Source: Verrucomicrobiaceae bacterium
GTDB lineage: Bacteria; Verrucomicrobiota; Verrucomicrobiia; Verrucomicrobiales; Verrucomicrobiaceae
DNA: 64,000 bases
Assembly (NCBI GenBank): GCA_019694165.1
Contig: JAIBCL010000012.1
Span: forward strand, 1-64,000
Direction of reading: 5' to 3'
The position numbers and the translations under genes are program-made. Positions 55,101-63,668 of the stretch are shown one piece after another; position 1 is the stretch's first letter; every line of letters starts with the position of its first letter. The notes below the pieces were generated by a model, which was not told the DNA's origin, ran no database searches, and saw only the letters and a program-made list of their open reading frames with translations.

Positions 55101-58100
55101 GAGGAGTACACCTTCGTCGTGCAGGCGGATGACGGCTGCGCGCTGTGGATCAATGGGCAACCGCAGGTTTTGAAAATGTATCCCTCGGCCTCCACCGGCG
55201 GCAGCACTTACACTTACAATGCGACGACGGGTGACCTCACGTTGAACTATTCGGGCCTGGCCACCGTGGCGGGCAGCTTCGTCGTGGGCGAGACGGTCCG
55301 CCTTGATCCGACGAGCGGGAATCTGAACCACAATCCGACGACGGTGCCCACCTACACTTATGATCCCACCACGAATCTGATGGTGGTGGATTACACCAAT
55401 TTGGTTCCTCCGGCCTCCGGCGGCACGCGGACTGCGGGCAGCTACGTCGTCGGCGAGACCGTGGAGTTGGACCCGACGAGCGGCAGTCTGAATTCCCTTT
55501 CCCTGCTGCCCTACACGATCACGGCGGTGTCGGGGAACACATTCACGGTGAATGCCGGCTCGCTGACCTTCAATCCGACGTTGAGCATCGTGAGCATCGC
55601 CACGGGAGCGGCGTGCCAGATCACGACGGCGACCAATCACAACCTGACCACCGGTGCCCAGGTGAGGATCTCATCGGTCAGCGGGGGCACCTTCTCACCT
55701 GCGATCAATGATCTGTGGACCGTGACGGTCACCGCTCCGAACTCTTTCACTGTTGCCTCGAATTGCACGGTCGCCCCCACGTCGGGCACGGGTACTGTGG
55801 CCGCCTCGGGTAACATTACCGTGAGCGACAACCGGAATCTGGTGATCACCAGCACGCCGACGACCACAAGTTTCGTCGTCAACATCGGCACGGGCAAGTA
55901 CGCCGACGCCAGCACGGGCAACATGAACGTGGACATCGTGAACAAGTCGCTCAAGGACTGGGCCTCGAACACCAACGAGCGCTATGCGCGCATCCCGATG
56001 ACAGGCGGTCTGCGCTATGACATCCAGCTCGACTACTACGAGTCCTCGAGCGCGGCGCGCTGCCTGCTCTCGTGGTTCAGTGCCAGCCAGCCGAAGCAGA
56101 TCATCCCGGCGGAGCGCCTGTATCCTTCGACGGGCGCCATCCAGCCGCCGGCGAGCACGACGCCGACGGATGCCGTGGCGCTGGTGGGCGGGGCCTTCTC
56201 GCTGCCTGTGACGGGTGACAATGGCTCGACGCCCACCGTGAGCGGTCTGCCGGCGTGGCTCAATTACAGTGGCGGCGTGCTCAGCGGCACGCCTCCTGCG
56301 GGTACGGCGGGCACCTACCAGATCATCGTGACGACGACCGGTTCCGCCGGCACGGGCACCTCGGTGATCAATCTCGTGGTGCAGGAGAACGCCGGCAATG
56401 TCACCCGCGAGATCTGGTCGGGGGTCAGCGGCACCACGGTGGCAGGCATCCCCACGAGCACGGCTCCGTCGCTCACGGGCACGCTTAGCACGCTCGAGTC
56501 GCCGTCGAACTACGACGACAACTACGGCGAGCGCCTCCGCGGCTACATCACCGCACCGGTCACGGGGAACTATTACTTCTGGATCGCTGCGAGCAATGCG
56601 GCCGAACTCTGGATCGCCAACGACGACGACTCGGTGAACACGTTCCGCCGTGCATACGTGACGACCGGCACCAATTCGCAGGAGTGGAACGCCGCCGGTG
56701 AGACGAATCAGAAGTCCGGCTGGCTCGCGCTGGAGGCAGGGAAGCGCTACTACGTCGAGGTTCTCCACAAGGCGGGCGTTGGCAGCGATAACCTCGCCAT
56801 CGGTTGGTCGAAGCCCGGCCAGTCCACCGCCGCGCCGAGCGAGGTGGTGCCGTCTTATGTGCTCTCGCCCTATGTCGCCCCCGCCCCTGGTGCGACACAG
56901 GGCACGTTGTACATTTCGACCATGCTGGCTCAAGCGGGTGCTGTAACCAATGGGGTCGGCACCGCGACGTTGCGCGTGAGCGGGGACGAGTCGGTCGCTT
57001 ATCTTCGCTTCTCTTACAGCGGGTTGACCGGGTCGCTGACATCCAAGCACATTCACGCCGACCCATATCTGAGCCACCCCGCTGGCGAGATCATCTATGA
57101 CATCGACACACCGGACACACCCGGTGACGGGTTGATCACCAATCCGAGCGATCCGAACTACGGTGCCTACAAGTGGACGATCGCCGCCCGCGGAACCTAT
57201 TCAGCGGCGGAGATACGTGAGATCATCAAGGAAGGGAAGACCTACATCAATCTGCACACCGGGATGTATCCGAATGGCGAGATTCGCGGGAATTTCACTC
57301 TCTCCAACGGCACGCGCACCTTTACCGCGCCGCCTGCACCGCCAGCGTGGACGGATGACAGCAACACGGACGCCGGTGCAGTGCGCTTCCTCACGCAGGC
57401 GAGCTTCGGCGCGAACATCGCGGAGATCGCGGCCTTGAAGGGCCTCGCGCCGTCCGGCACCACCAACTCACGCTACGAAACGTGGATCAACAACCAGTTC
57501 GCTCTGTCCGCGACGCCGCACCTGAGCGAAGTGCTCGCGCGCGAGATCGCGGACGTGTTCGGCTCCTTTGACGTGAAGGTGGCCTACGACACCTGGTGGA
57601 AGACATCCATGACGGCGCCGGACCAGCTTCGCCAGAAGGTGGCCTTCGCGCTGAGCCAGATCCACGTCGTGTCCGGCAGCGGGCCGCTCGAGGACAACTC
57701 GCGGGCCATCGCGGACTTCTATGACACACTTGCGACCAACGCCTTCGGTAATTTCAGCGACGTCCTCACCGGCACTACCCTCACGCCGGGCATGGGCCGC
57801 TACCTCGACATGCTGCGCAACGACAAGCCCGACATCGCCGTGGGCCGCAGCCCGAACGAGAACTATGCGCGCGAGATCAAGCAGCTCTTCTCCATCGGCC
57901 TCTACCGCATGTGGCCGGACGGTACGCTGATGCTCAGCAAGGACGAAGCTCCGATCGACACCTACACGCAGCGCGAGATCGTTGGTTTGGCCCATGTATT
58001 CACCGGGTGGGAATACGGCTACGACGGTGCCTACCGCACTTCATTTTCTGCCAGTGCGGACTGGACGCGGCCCATGCGCGAGGTGCCTGCCCGCCACTTC

Positions 58101-60188
58101 ACCGGCACCAAGCGCGTGCTGAACAACGAGGTCTTCCCCGGCCTCACTTCCGTGGGCGGCCAGCCGCTTGATCCCTACGCCACGCATCTGAGCACGCAGT
58201 ACAACGATGCCACCTACCAGGCCCTGCCTGCGCAGGAACTGGCCGCGGCGCACGCCATGCTCTTCAATCACCCGAACACCGGCCCCTTCATCTGCCGTCA
58301 GCTCATCCAGCGCATGGTCACGAGCAATCCCTCGCGCGACTACCTCTATCGCGTGGTGCAGAAGTTCAATGACAACGGCTCCGGTCTCCGCGGCGACATG
58401 AAGGCCGTCATCAAAGCCATCCTGCTTGATTACGAGGCGCGCAGCCCGGGCATGATCACCATCCCCGCCTTTGGCAAGCAGCGCGAGCCCGTGCAACGCG
58501 TGACCAATGCCGCCCGCGCGCTGCGCCCGGCCGGCGTCACTGGTTCCTATGCGCAGAGCGGCACGAACGTCATCACCATCACGACAACCACGCCGCATCT
58601 GCTCACCGCCGGGAACAGCGTGTTCCTCGAATTCACCGACACGACCGGCGATCCGGCCAAACCCGCGCCTACCACCGGCACCTACAGCGTCGTTAGCGTG
58701 ACGGATGGCACCCACTACACCATCAACGCGCCCGGCTGGATGGGCGGCACCTACAGTCAGACCGCCGGCAACAACTTCATCACTGTGACGATGAGCGGCC
58801 ACTGGCTGCCGGGCACCAATGGCAGCCAGCCCAGCCTGCCGTCTGCCAATTTCGGGCAGGCCTATTTCGATTTCATCACCAACGCCACCGGCACACTGCC
58901 GGCTGACGGCATCCGCACCACGACCTCATCCACATCGTTCGATACGCCGAGCGGCGTTGGCAATGTGTCGGGTTCCACGTTCACCATCCCGGCTCCGGAC
59001 ACCACGGCACGCAGCGGAAATGTGGCGATCTCCCGCTTCCCCAGCAGCTACTCCTGCACGGGCCGCAACGGCGTCATCACCATCGACACCACCTACTCCA
59101 GCGCGGGCGCATTCGGGACGATGGCGGACCACCATCTCTCCGTGGGCGACCAGGTCTTCCTCAATTTTATGAACTCGCGCGACACCACGTCCTTCAACGA
59201 AACCTCGACGGAGAACGACCTCGTGTACACCATCACCGACATACCGGACCCGAACACCTTCACCGTGCAGGCGCGCGACGCCGCGAATGCGGCGATGGCC
59301 AGCGACAACCAGGTGACCGTCTTCCCGCTCAAGGCCCAGCCCCTCACCCGCAGCGGCAACATCAATGCCCGGCCCTCCACGTTTACGATGGACAACACGG
59401 ACACCGACCTGGCGCAGACGCCGCTGAACTCGCCCACTGTCTTCAATTACTTCCTGCCGGACTACAAGTTCGCCGGCTCGCTCGCCTCCCAGGGCATCAC
59501 CACGCCGGAATTTCAGCTCACGTCGGAGACCACCGTCATCCGCCAGGCGAACTTCTTCCACGCAGGCGTCTTCAATCCGAACAGCACCACCGGCTACAGC
59601 AGTTTCAAGAATGGCACAAATGCCATGGTCATGGACCTCAGTCCGTGGATGGGCACCACTTTCCCGCTGGCCAGCGATGGGCTCGGCCTGCCGTCGGACA
59701 CAAACAAGGCGTGGACTAGCAACGCCAACCTGTCGACGTTGATCGATCACTTCAATACGCTGCTCCTCGCGGGCCAGCTTCCGGCGGCGGCTAAGACCAC
59801 CATCGTCAACTACCTGAACACTCCCATCAGCGCGATCACGGTGAGCAATCCTTGCTCCATCACCACAGCTTCTGCGCACGGTCTGGTCGATGGTGACAGC
59901 ATCACCATCAGCGGTGTGACCGGCGGCACGTTCCGCAACTCGGCAAACTCCGCCAACGTCTCGATCAATCAGGCCTTCACCGTCACCGTTACGAGCGCGA
60001 CCACCTTCACACTGAACATCACCGGTGGCATTCGCTGCACCAGCACGGCCGGGCTTATCCTGACCAGCGCTTATTACTCGCCGATCGCCTACACCGACTC
60101 CGGGCCGACAGCCACGCAGATTCGCGACCGTCTGCGCAACGTCCTGCACTTGATCCTCACCAGCCCCGATTACGCCATTCAAAGGTAA
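52191..60188 (+). CDS. Giant DUF1800 protein with Calx-beta, PA14, CHRD and inserted beta modules
   Basis: The 2665-residue protein has a signal peptide (1-30), an N-terminal Asp-rich DEDNDGCSNLVE segment, a DTDGDGVTDWAERRIGLNP repeat and a Calx-beta domain (about 217-335). Three PA14 domains begin near 340, 945 and 1402. A CHRD domain (about 1572-1707, SKHIHA and NGEIRGNF) precedes the DUF1800 domain (about 1729-2665), identified by PDQLRQKVAFALSQIHVVS, NENYAREIKQLFSIGL, VFTGWEY and the terminal LHLILTSPDYAIQR. PA14-1, PA14-2 and DUF1800 are each split by small beta modules (see findings); PA14-3 is intact. The next gene is its usual DUF1501 partner. PA14 and CHRD suggest carbohydrate binding at the surface; the function of DUF1800 is unknown. 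Confidence 0.85.
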   Translation: MQTQTVRPARLASCIMACFMTLCATSSVFGITDLLKWPAGQVPVGQTNGPDQLDDIWQGLFNAWALAPSADEDNDGCSNLVESIAGTNPFSTTDCLKVGNTVITGGNVIFTVKAEAGKKYRVLSYDTPNGASTVVSMTSPVAATQWIPTTNQATANIVITKPANTRKFYRLETSDVDTDGDGVTDWAERRIGLNPNATDSDLDGVPDGTLVSSELQIPDTVTISATKSIAAEDPLDPGEVTITRTRKLLPMTVNYSVTGTASTPTDFTAAPSGTSVALLAGETSKVIAITPVQDSAAEAGESVTVTLTSATTGSLPNPTIGSPSNATVIINNSTAATGTGLKARYYDTSSSTQADAANFGQLSNGGFVYTRNGSTPYTGSTIVVPTTYSGPPALAVGNQVKLSFNGGGLDGSAFDNQVYAITAVNPGVSFTVGISGAGLSTVSSYTNQTCSFSIQSFPHPGVVERIEAVNFDWQHGTPNGAVILPNNSADNYSDTFETFLNPTTAGSYVFQLDADDKARVLVDLDLSGTFDLPQELVVEHNWNVPGSDPVGTFKQGFSLAGAATTANSPVISVPSTTGLAVGMAVSGTGLPTGEFITAIGSGQITVTTGTNVTAQASTTLIFTPVITLAVPGTPAQRYKMRVEHVETTGDARCRLQWSVNGGTFANIPQANQFTHTQALNYSFSGANAVIIPTGGHSLTAGGSVSLAFSTGVLSTPGTSLGTHTGNYTISSVSGSGVVTVAGASTTAGSATVTVPSTAGLVVGMAITGTGLPANEFITAVGSGNITVTTGTGVTAQASTTLTATSTFVVPITAFSVPVSGAATTAGSAIVSVPSTAGLATGMAISGTGLPANEFITAITQSTPTQPGLLTVTTSTGITTQASTTVTAVLPAGPVTGAGFVQNMTTSTTTGVFNLSYPNTTFTGSPGRMAVDAAVTTGNNGLWNSGTPDGALIAADTFSARWTGQVQPQFSEEYTFVVQADDGCALWINGQPQVLKMYPSASTGGSTYTYNATTGDLTLNYSGLATVAGSFVVGETVRLDPTSGNLNHNPTTVPTYTYDPTTNLMVVDYTNLVPPASGGTRTAGSYVVGETVELDPTSGSLNSLSLLPYTITAVSGNTFTVNAGSLTFNPTLSIVSIATGAACQITTATNHNLTTGAQVRISSVSGGTFSPAINDLWTVTVTAPNSFTVASNCTVAPTSGTGTVAASGNITVSDNRNLVITSTPTTTSFVVNIGTGKYADASTGNMNVDIVNKSLKDWASNTNERYARIPMTGGLRYDIQLDYYESSSAARCLLSWFSASQPKQIIPAERLYPSTGAIQPPASTTPTDAVALVGGAFSLPVTGDNGSTPTVSGLPAWLNYSGGVLSGTPPAGTAGTYQIIVTTTGSAGTGTSVINLVVQENAGNVTREIWSGVSGTTVAGIPTSTAPSLTGTLSTLESPSNYDDNYGERLRGYITAPVTGNYYFWIAASNAAELWIANDDDSVNTFRRAYVTTGTNSQEWNAAGETNQKSGWLALEAGKRYYVEVLHKAGVGSDNLAIGWSKPGQSTAAPSEVVPSYVLSPYVAPAPGATQGTLYISTMLAQAGAVTNGVGTATLRVSGDESVAYLRFSYSGLTGSLTSKHIHADPYLSHPAGEIIYDIDTPDTPGDGLITNPSDPNYGAYKWTIAARGTYSAAEIREIIKEGKTYINLHTGMYPNGEIRGNFTLSNGTRTFTAPPAPPAWTDDSNTDAGAVRFLTQASFGANIAEIAALKGLAPSGTTNSRYETWINNQFALSATPHLSEVLAREIADVFGSFDVKVAYDTWWKTSMTAPDQLRQKVAFALSQIHVVSGSGPLEDNSRAIADFYDTLATNAFGNFSDVLTGTTLTPGMGRYLDMLRNDKPDIAVGRSPNENYAREIKQLFSIGLYRMWPDGTLMLSKDEAPIDTYTQREIVGLAHVFTGWEYGYDGAYRTSFSASADWTRPMREVPARHFTGTKRVLNNEVFPGLTSVGGQPLDPYATHLSTQYNDATYQALPAQELAAAHAMLFNHPNTGPFICRQLIQRMVTSNPSRDYLYRVVQKFNDNGSGLRGDMKAVIKAILLDYEARSPGMITIPAFGKQREPVQRVTNAARALRPAGVTGSYAQSGTNVITITTTTPHLLTAGNSVFLEFTDTTGDPAKPAPTTGTYSVVSVTDGTHYTINAPGWMGGTYSQTAGNNFITVTMSGHWLPGTNGSQPSLPSANFGQAYFDFITNATGTLPADGIRTTTSSTSFDTPSGVGNVSGSTFTIPAPDTTARSGNVAISRFPSSYSCTGRNGVITIDTTYSSAGAFGTMADHHLSVGDQVFLNFMNSRDTTSFNETSTENDLVYTITDIPDPNTFTVQARDAANAAMASDNQVTVFPLKAQPLTRSGNINARPSTFTMDNTDTDLAQTPLNSPTVFNYFLPDYKFAGSLASQGITTPEFQLTSETTVIRQANFFHAGVFNPNSTTGYSSFKNGTNAMVMDLSPWMGTTFPLASDGLGLPSDTNKAWTSNANLSTLIDHFNTLLLAGQLPAAAKTTIVNYLNTPISAITVSNPCSITTASAHGLVDGDSITISGVTGGTFRNSANSANVSINQAFTVTVTSATTFTLNITGGIRCTSTAGLILTSAYYSPIAYTDSGPTATQIRDRLRNVLHLILTSPDYAIQR
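53868..54059 (+). repeat. 64-residue beta module, copy 1 (inside PA14-1)
   Basis: The encoded segment has the pattern VPSTTGLAVGMAVSGTGLP, then EFITAI, then ITVTTGTNVTAQAST. It interrupts the first PA14 domain between its VGTFKQGFS and VITLAVPG parts. Confidence 0.75.
54411..54602 (+). repeat. 64-residue beta module, copy 2
   Basis: Exactly the same length as copy 1 and very similar (VPSTAGLVVGMAITGTGLP, then NEFITAVGSGNITVTTGTG). It follows a different module of the HxLTAGGSVSLAF type at about 54262-54410. Confidence 0.75.
54645..54854 (+). repeat. 70-residue beta module, copy 3
   Basis: A third copy (VPSTAGLATGMAISGTGLP) with six extra residues after EFITAI. It lies 42 bases after copy 2. 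Confidence 0.75.
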
Positions 60189-60258
60189 ACGGAGGCACCT
60201 GCCCGCATCGCCGCCGCCAACCCATCCGCACCCCTCACTCAGAGAGATACACACCGCC

Positions 60259-61884
60259 ATGAATCCGTTCCTCAAAGCTCCAAACATCCTGACCCGCCGC
60301 AGCTTCCTCCGCCAGAGCATGTATGCCGGCGCCGGCCTCTCGGCGGCATCGAACGCGATCCGCGACCTGCGCCTGATCAATTCAGCGATGGCCACCCAGC
60401 CGGCGCTCACGGGCTACAAGGCGCTGGTCTGCGTCTTCCTCAGCGGCGGCAATGATTCGAACAACTGGATCGTCCCGACGGACGCGACGACCTTCGATCA
60501 ATACACCACCATCCGCGGGAATCTCGCGCTGCCTTCCTCATCGCTGCTGCCGATGTATTCCACTGGAACCACGCCGTATCAGGACAGCGACGGGCACACC
60601 TTTGGTTTTCACCCCTCGGGAGCCCGGCTTCGCACCTTGTTCGGCGAGGACAAGCTCGCTGTGCTCTTCAATGTAGGTACCCTCGTCCGCCCGACCACTC
60701 GTGCGCAGTACAATTCCGGCCTCGCCGCCTACCGTCCGCCGCAGCTCTTCTCGCACAGCGACCAAGTCACCCAGTGGCAGACCTCCATTCCGGATCAACC
60801 GCCGTCCACCGGCTGGGGCGGCCGCGTGGCCGATCTGGTCAACGGTCCGGCCAGCAATCCCTCGACCAGCATTTCCATGTCCGTATCCGTCGCGGGATCG
60901 AATACTTTCGAGGTGGGCAACCAGATCGCCCAGTATCAGGTCTCGACTTCAGGTGCCGTGGTGCTCGCCGGCACTCTTCCAGGATCTACCACGGCTGACC
61001 CGCTGATCGCCGGCACCGGTGCACGCGCGCGCGCCCTGCAGGCGATCAACAATCTGACGCCTGCTCAGTCGGGCATAAACAACCTCCAGCGCGCCGCCCT
61101 TGCCGACGTGACCAAGAACGCCATCGCCAAGGGCGAATTGCTCAATACCAACATCGCCGCTTCGCTTGACCCCACTGATGCCCCGGCCGGCGGCTACACC
61201 AACGCGCAGCAGACCGCCGGTTTCGCGGCCGGGCAGACCTTCAAGTGGAACACGGGCCTCACCGGCATCTACAATACCTCCATGACCGGCTTCACCGACG
61301 GACTCGGAGGCTTCCCGAACACCACGCTCGGCACGCAGTTGAAGATGGTGGCGCGACTGATCAAGGCTCGCGGCGCAGGCGGCTTCAACATGAAGCGCCA
61401 GATTTTCTTCTGCAACGTCGGTGGCTACGACACGCACACCTCGCAGGTCTCCGTGAACGGCACAGACCAGCCCACGAATGCGAACGGCGCGCACTACAAG
61501 CTCCTTGCCGAGGTGAACGACTGCATGTTCGCCTTCCAGCGCGCCATGGAGCAGCTCGGAGAGTCGAGCAATGTCACGGCCTTCACCGCCAGCGACTTCT
61601 CCCGCACGCTGCCCACCAACAGCCAGGGCAGCGACCACGGCTGGGGTGGCCACCATATCATCGTCGGCGGTGCCGTGAAGGGCGGCCAGACCTACGGCCA
61701 CCTTCCGACTTTCGCAGTGAACGGGCCGGACGACACCGGCCTCGGCCGCTGGATTCCCACCCTCGCCGTCGATCAGTACTCCGCCACGCTCGCGAAGTGG
61801 TTCGGCGTCGATGCCTCCGAGATGGCGAACATCTTCCCGAACCTCGGCCGCTTCTCGTCCTCTGACCTCGGCTTCATGCTTTGA
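60259..61884 (+). CDS. DUF1501 protein paired with DUF1800
   Basis: The 541-residue protein begins with a Tat-like signal (LTRRSFLRQSMYAGAGLSAAS, Arg13-Arg14). Family motifs are ALVCVFLSGGNDSNNWIVP, FCNVGGYDTHTSQ, FTASDFSRTLPTNSQGSDHGWGGHH and IVGGAVKGGQTYG. It differs from the planctomycete-type DUF1501 at 21138-22526 and belongs to the type that follows DUF1800 genes in many Gram-negatives. It starts 70 bases after the DUF1800 stop and is presumably co-transcribed. The pair is widespread and exported, but its biochemical role is not established. Confidence 0.9.
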   Translation: MNPFLKAPNILTRRSFLRQSMYAGAGLSAASNAIRDLRLINSAMATQPALTGYKALVCVFLSGGNDSNNWIVPTDATTFDQYTTIRGNLALPSSSLLPMYSTGTTPYQDSDGHTFGFHPSGARLRTLFGEDKLAVLFNVGTLVRPTTRAQYNSGLAAYRPPQLFSHSDQVTQWQTSIPDQPPSTGWGGRVADLVNGPASNPSTSISMSVSVAGSNTFEVGNQIAQYQVSTSGAVVLAGTLPGSTTADPLIAGTGARARALQAINNLTPAQSGINNLQRAALADVTKNAIAKGELLNTNIAASLDPTDAPAGGYTNAQQTAGFAAGQTFKWNTGLTGIYNTSMTGFTDGLGGFPNTTLGTQLKMVARLIKARGAGGFNMKRQIFFCNVGGYDTHTSQVSVNGTDQPTNANGAHYKLLAEVNDCMFAFQRAMEQLGESSNVTAFTASDFSRTLPTNSQGSDHGWGGHHIIVGGAVKGGQTYGHLPTFAVNGPDDTGLGRWIPTLAVDQYSATLAKWFGVDASEMANIFPNLGRFSSSDLGFML

Positions 61885-62472
61885 ACAGAAGCTGTCCTGA
61901 CGGGATCGAGATGTGACGTCGTGACTGCGATCCACACGGCGTCACACGGTGCCTTCCAAGTTCCGACGAAGTATTCAGCCGCGAGTTTTGCGTGGAAGTG
62001 TGCGACCTGTTTTCCGGGGTGTTCGCATGGATTTCACTCTGGAGCGGTTCTGTGCGGTGGAGACTGAAACAATGGTGAGGTGAAGAAGGGTCGCGCGCCA
62101 TGCACGGCGTTGGCCGTGTTCGTCTCCCGGAGCGCAACGCCCTTGGCCCACGGAACTGCGCCGTGGGTGCCCGTGCGATCTTGACTGCGCTAGCACGCCC
62201 GACGTCGAACGGAGGAAGTGAAACAGCCGCGGTGATGTGTGCAGAGGCTCGCTCTTGCGTTCTTGGCTGTTTGCTCGGTCCGCCGATGCGCTGCTTTTGG
62301 CAGCTTTGCAGTTCGCGGCATGAAGTTACAAGTTTCTTATAATTATAACAAAATCATTGACTCTATTTGTTGCATTTGCTATAAATACCACATTCCGATG
62401 CTTCTGATGTGCCAGTTGGCTTTCGGCTTCTTCGGATCAAACACAAACAAACAACAGCCCAATACCAAAACC
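61885..62472. other. Long intergenic region with hairpin and AT-rich promoter island
   Basis: No convincing gene was found here. A 7-bp perfect hairpin lies at 62147-62167 with a 7-base loop, and a weak inverted repeat at 61912-61946. The stretch from about 62325 to 62400 is sharply AT-rich compared with its surroundings. It contains a perfect 12-base palindrome, TTATAATTATAA, at 62337-62348, just upstream of a strong promoter. The transcript would have a leader of about 80 bases before the pilin start. Confidence 0.7.
62357..62385 (+). promoter_or_regulatory. Strong sigma-70 promoter for the first pilin-like gene
   Basis: TTGACT at 62357-62362 and TATAAA at 62380-62385 are 17 bases apart, and a TG at 62377-62378 gives an extended -10. 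The palindrome at 62337-62348 lies 8 bases upstream of the -35 and could be an UP element or operator. Confidence 0.72.
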
Positions 62473-62883
62473 ATGAAAAACACTAAACTGAATCTCAAGA
62501 AGGCCGCCACTGCCGGCTTCAGCTTGATCGAAATGCTCGTCGTGATCGCCGTTATCGGTGTGATCGCCGCCATCGCCATCCCGAACATCGGCAACATCAA
62601 CAGCAGCGCCATTGACTCGGCCGGTCAGCGCAATGCGCAGTCCGTCGCGTCGGTTTACAGCGCCGGCCTGTCCGCTGGATGCCCTGTGGCGTCCGACTTG
62701 AACGATGCTCTTGCCAAGGTCGGCAGCGGCACTTGGGCGCCTGAGAGCGGAGCGTTCTCCGGCAGGGTCTTCCTCGTGCCGAACCTTCCGGCCGATCCGA
62801 GCGACGGGTTCACCGCCATGATGAGCCACCTCGACTGGGACGCCGCCAACAAGTACGTCAAGTACTTGCAGGTAGCTCCGTAA
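62473..62883 (+). CDS. Type IV pilin-like / pseudopilin protein 1
   Basis: The 136-residue protein has a class III leader of 15 residues with cleavage predicted before Phe16 (AG|FSLIEMLVVIAVIGVIAAIAIP), Glu at mature position 5 (Glu20) and a long hydrophobic helix. The short C-terminal domain (about 45-136) has a single Cys and matches no known pilin closely. The start at MKNTKLNLKK follows an A/C-rich leader without a Shine-Dalgarno. It has the strongest promoter in the window and may be an abundant subunit. The pilus or secretion machinery is not in this window. Confidence 0.88.
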   Translation: MKNTKLNLKKAATAGFSLIEMLVVIAVIGVIAAIAIPNIGNINSSAIDSAGQRNAQSVASVYSAGLSAGCPVASDLNDALAKVGSGTWAPESGAFSGRVFLVPNLPADPSDGFTAMMSHLDWDAANKYVKYLQVAP

Positions 62884-63110
62884 CTCGAGCGGGCAGACTC
62901 TGCCAGTGCTGCGGCGGTGCCGGAGTGCGGGTGGATATGCCTGAGATTCGCGGAGGATTGCTTGTCATAGGGGCCGCATAGTGAAGGCCGGAGCGGCCTC
63001 CGCGAACCACCAAACAGCTTCCCCGCTGGTGCCAGTCATGTGTGCCAGCGGGGATCGCGTTTCAGAACAGGTTCAGTTCTCCAAACACTCGACCGGTATT
63101 CGATTTCAAC

Positions 63111-63614
63111 ATGAAAACATCACGCAAGAAGCGCACGAGGCCTTTCCACGGTGGCTTCACCCTCGTGGAAGCCGTCATCACCATCGCCGTGGTGGGCATC
63201 ATGGCATCGCTAGTCGTCAGCGGCATGACGAACCTCTCGCGCGATTCCCAGCGAATCGTGGGCCGGCAGCAGCAGGCTGCGGTGCAGAATGCGATCAACG
63301 CCTGGGTCATGAGCAAGACACGGGTCGAGAGTTCGCCCGGTGTCTTCACCTCCCAGGTCATGAGCATCAATGACATCCGCTCATTGTACAACGGGCAGTC
63401 AACGGCCAAAGGCAAGTTCGAGACCTTCCTCGCCCCTAATGCAACCACCGGTCTGGGCGGCTTTCTCGACGTGACCACCTCGGACCACATCAAGTCATAC
63501 ACGACAAACAACCAGCAGTTGAAGACCTCGGCGCTCGACCTGGCCAAACAGCATTTGGAACTGCCCACATGGACGGCAGGTGCCTTCCCGAAGGTGGACC
63601 TCGTCAACGACTGA
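63111..63614 (+). CDS. Type IV pilin-like / pseudopilin protein 2
   Basis: The 167-residue protein has a basic leader (KTSRKKRTRPFHGG), predicted cleavage before Phe16 and GFTLVEAVITIAVVGIMASLVVS with Glu20. The start at MKTSRKK was chosen because it gives a normal-length leader; an earlier in-frame Met 23 codons upstream would not. The soluble part (about 55-167) has no Cys pair and no recognised subfamily. It lies 227 bases after the first pilin gene and 54 bases before the third. It is probably a minor pseudopilin or pilin. Confidence 0.85.
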   Translation: MKTSRKKRTRPFHGGFTLVEAVITIAVVGIMASLVVSGMTNLSRDSQRIVGRQQQAAVQNAINAWVMSKTRVESSPGVFTSQVMSINDIRSLYNGQSTAKGKFETFLAPNATTGLGGFLDVTTSDHIKSYTTNNQQLKTSALDLAKQHLELPTWTAGAFPKVDLVND

Positions 63615-63668
63615 CAACAGCCATCATCCCGGACTTCCCCTCCCCAAAAAAAAGCATTTTCGCATAAC

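Noticed and set aside
61912..61946. Inverted repeat after the DUF1501 gene as a terminator
   Set aside because: Only 7 bases pair across a 21-base loop and there is no T-run.
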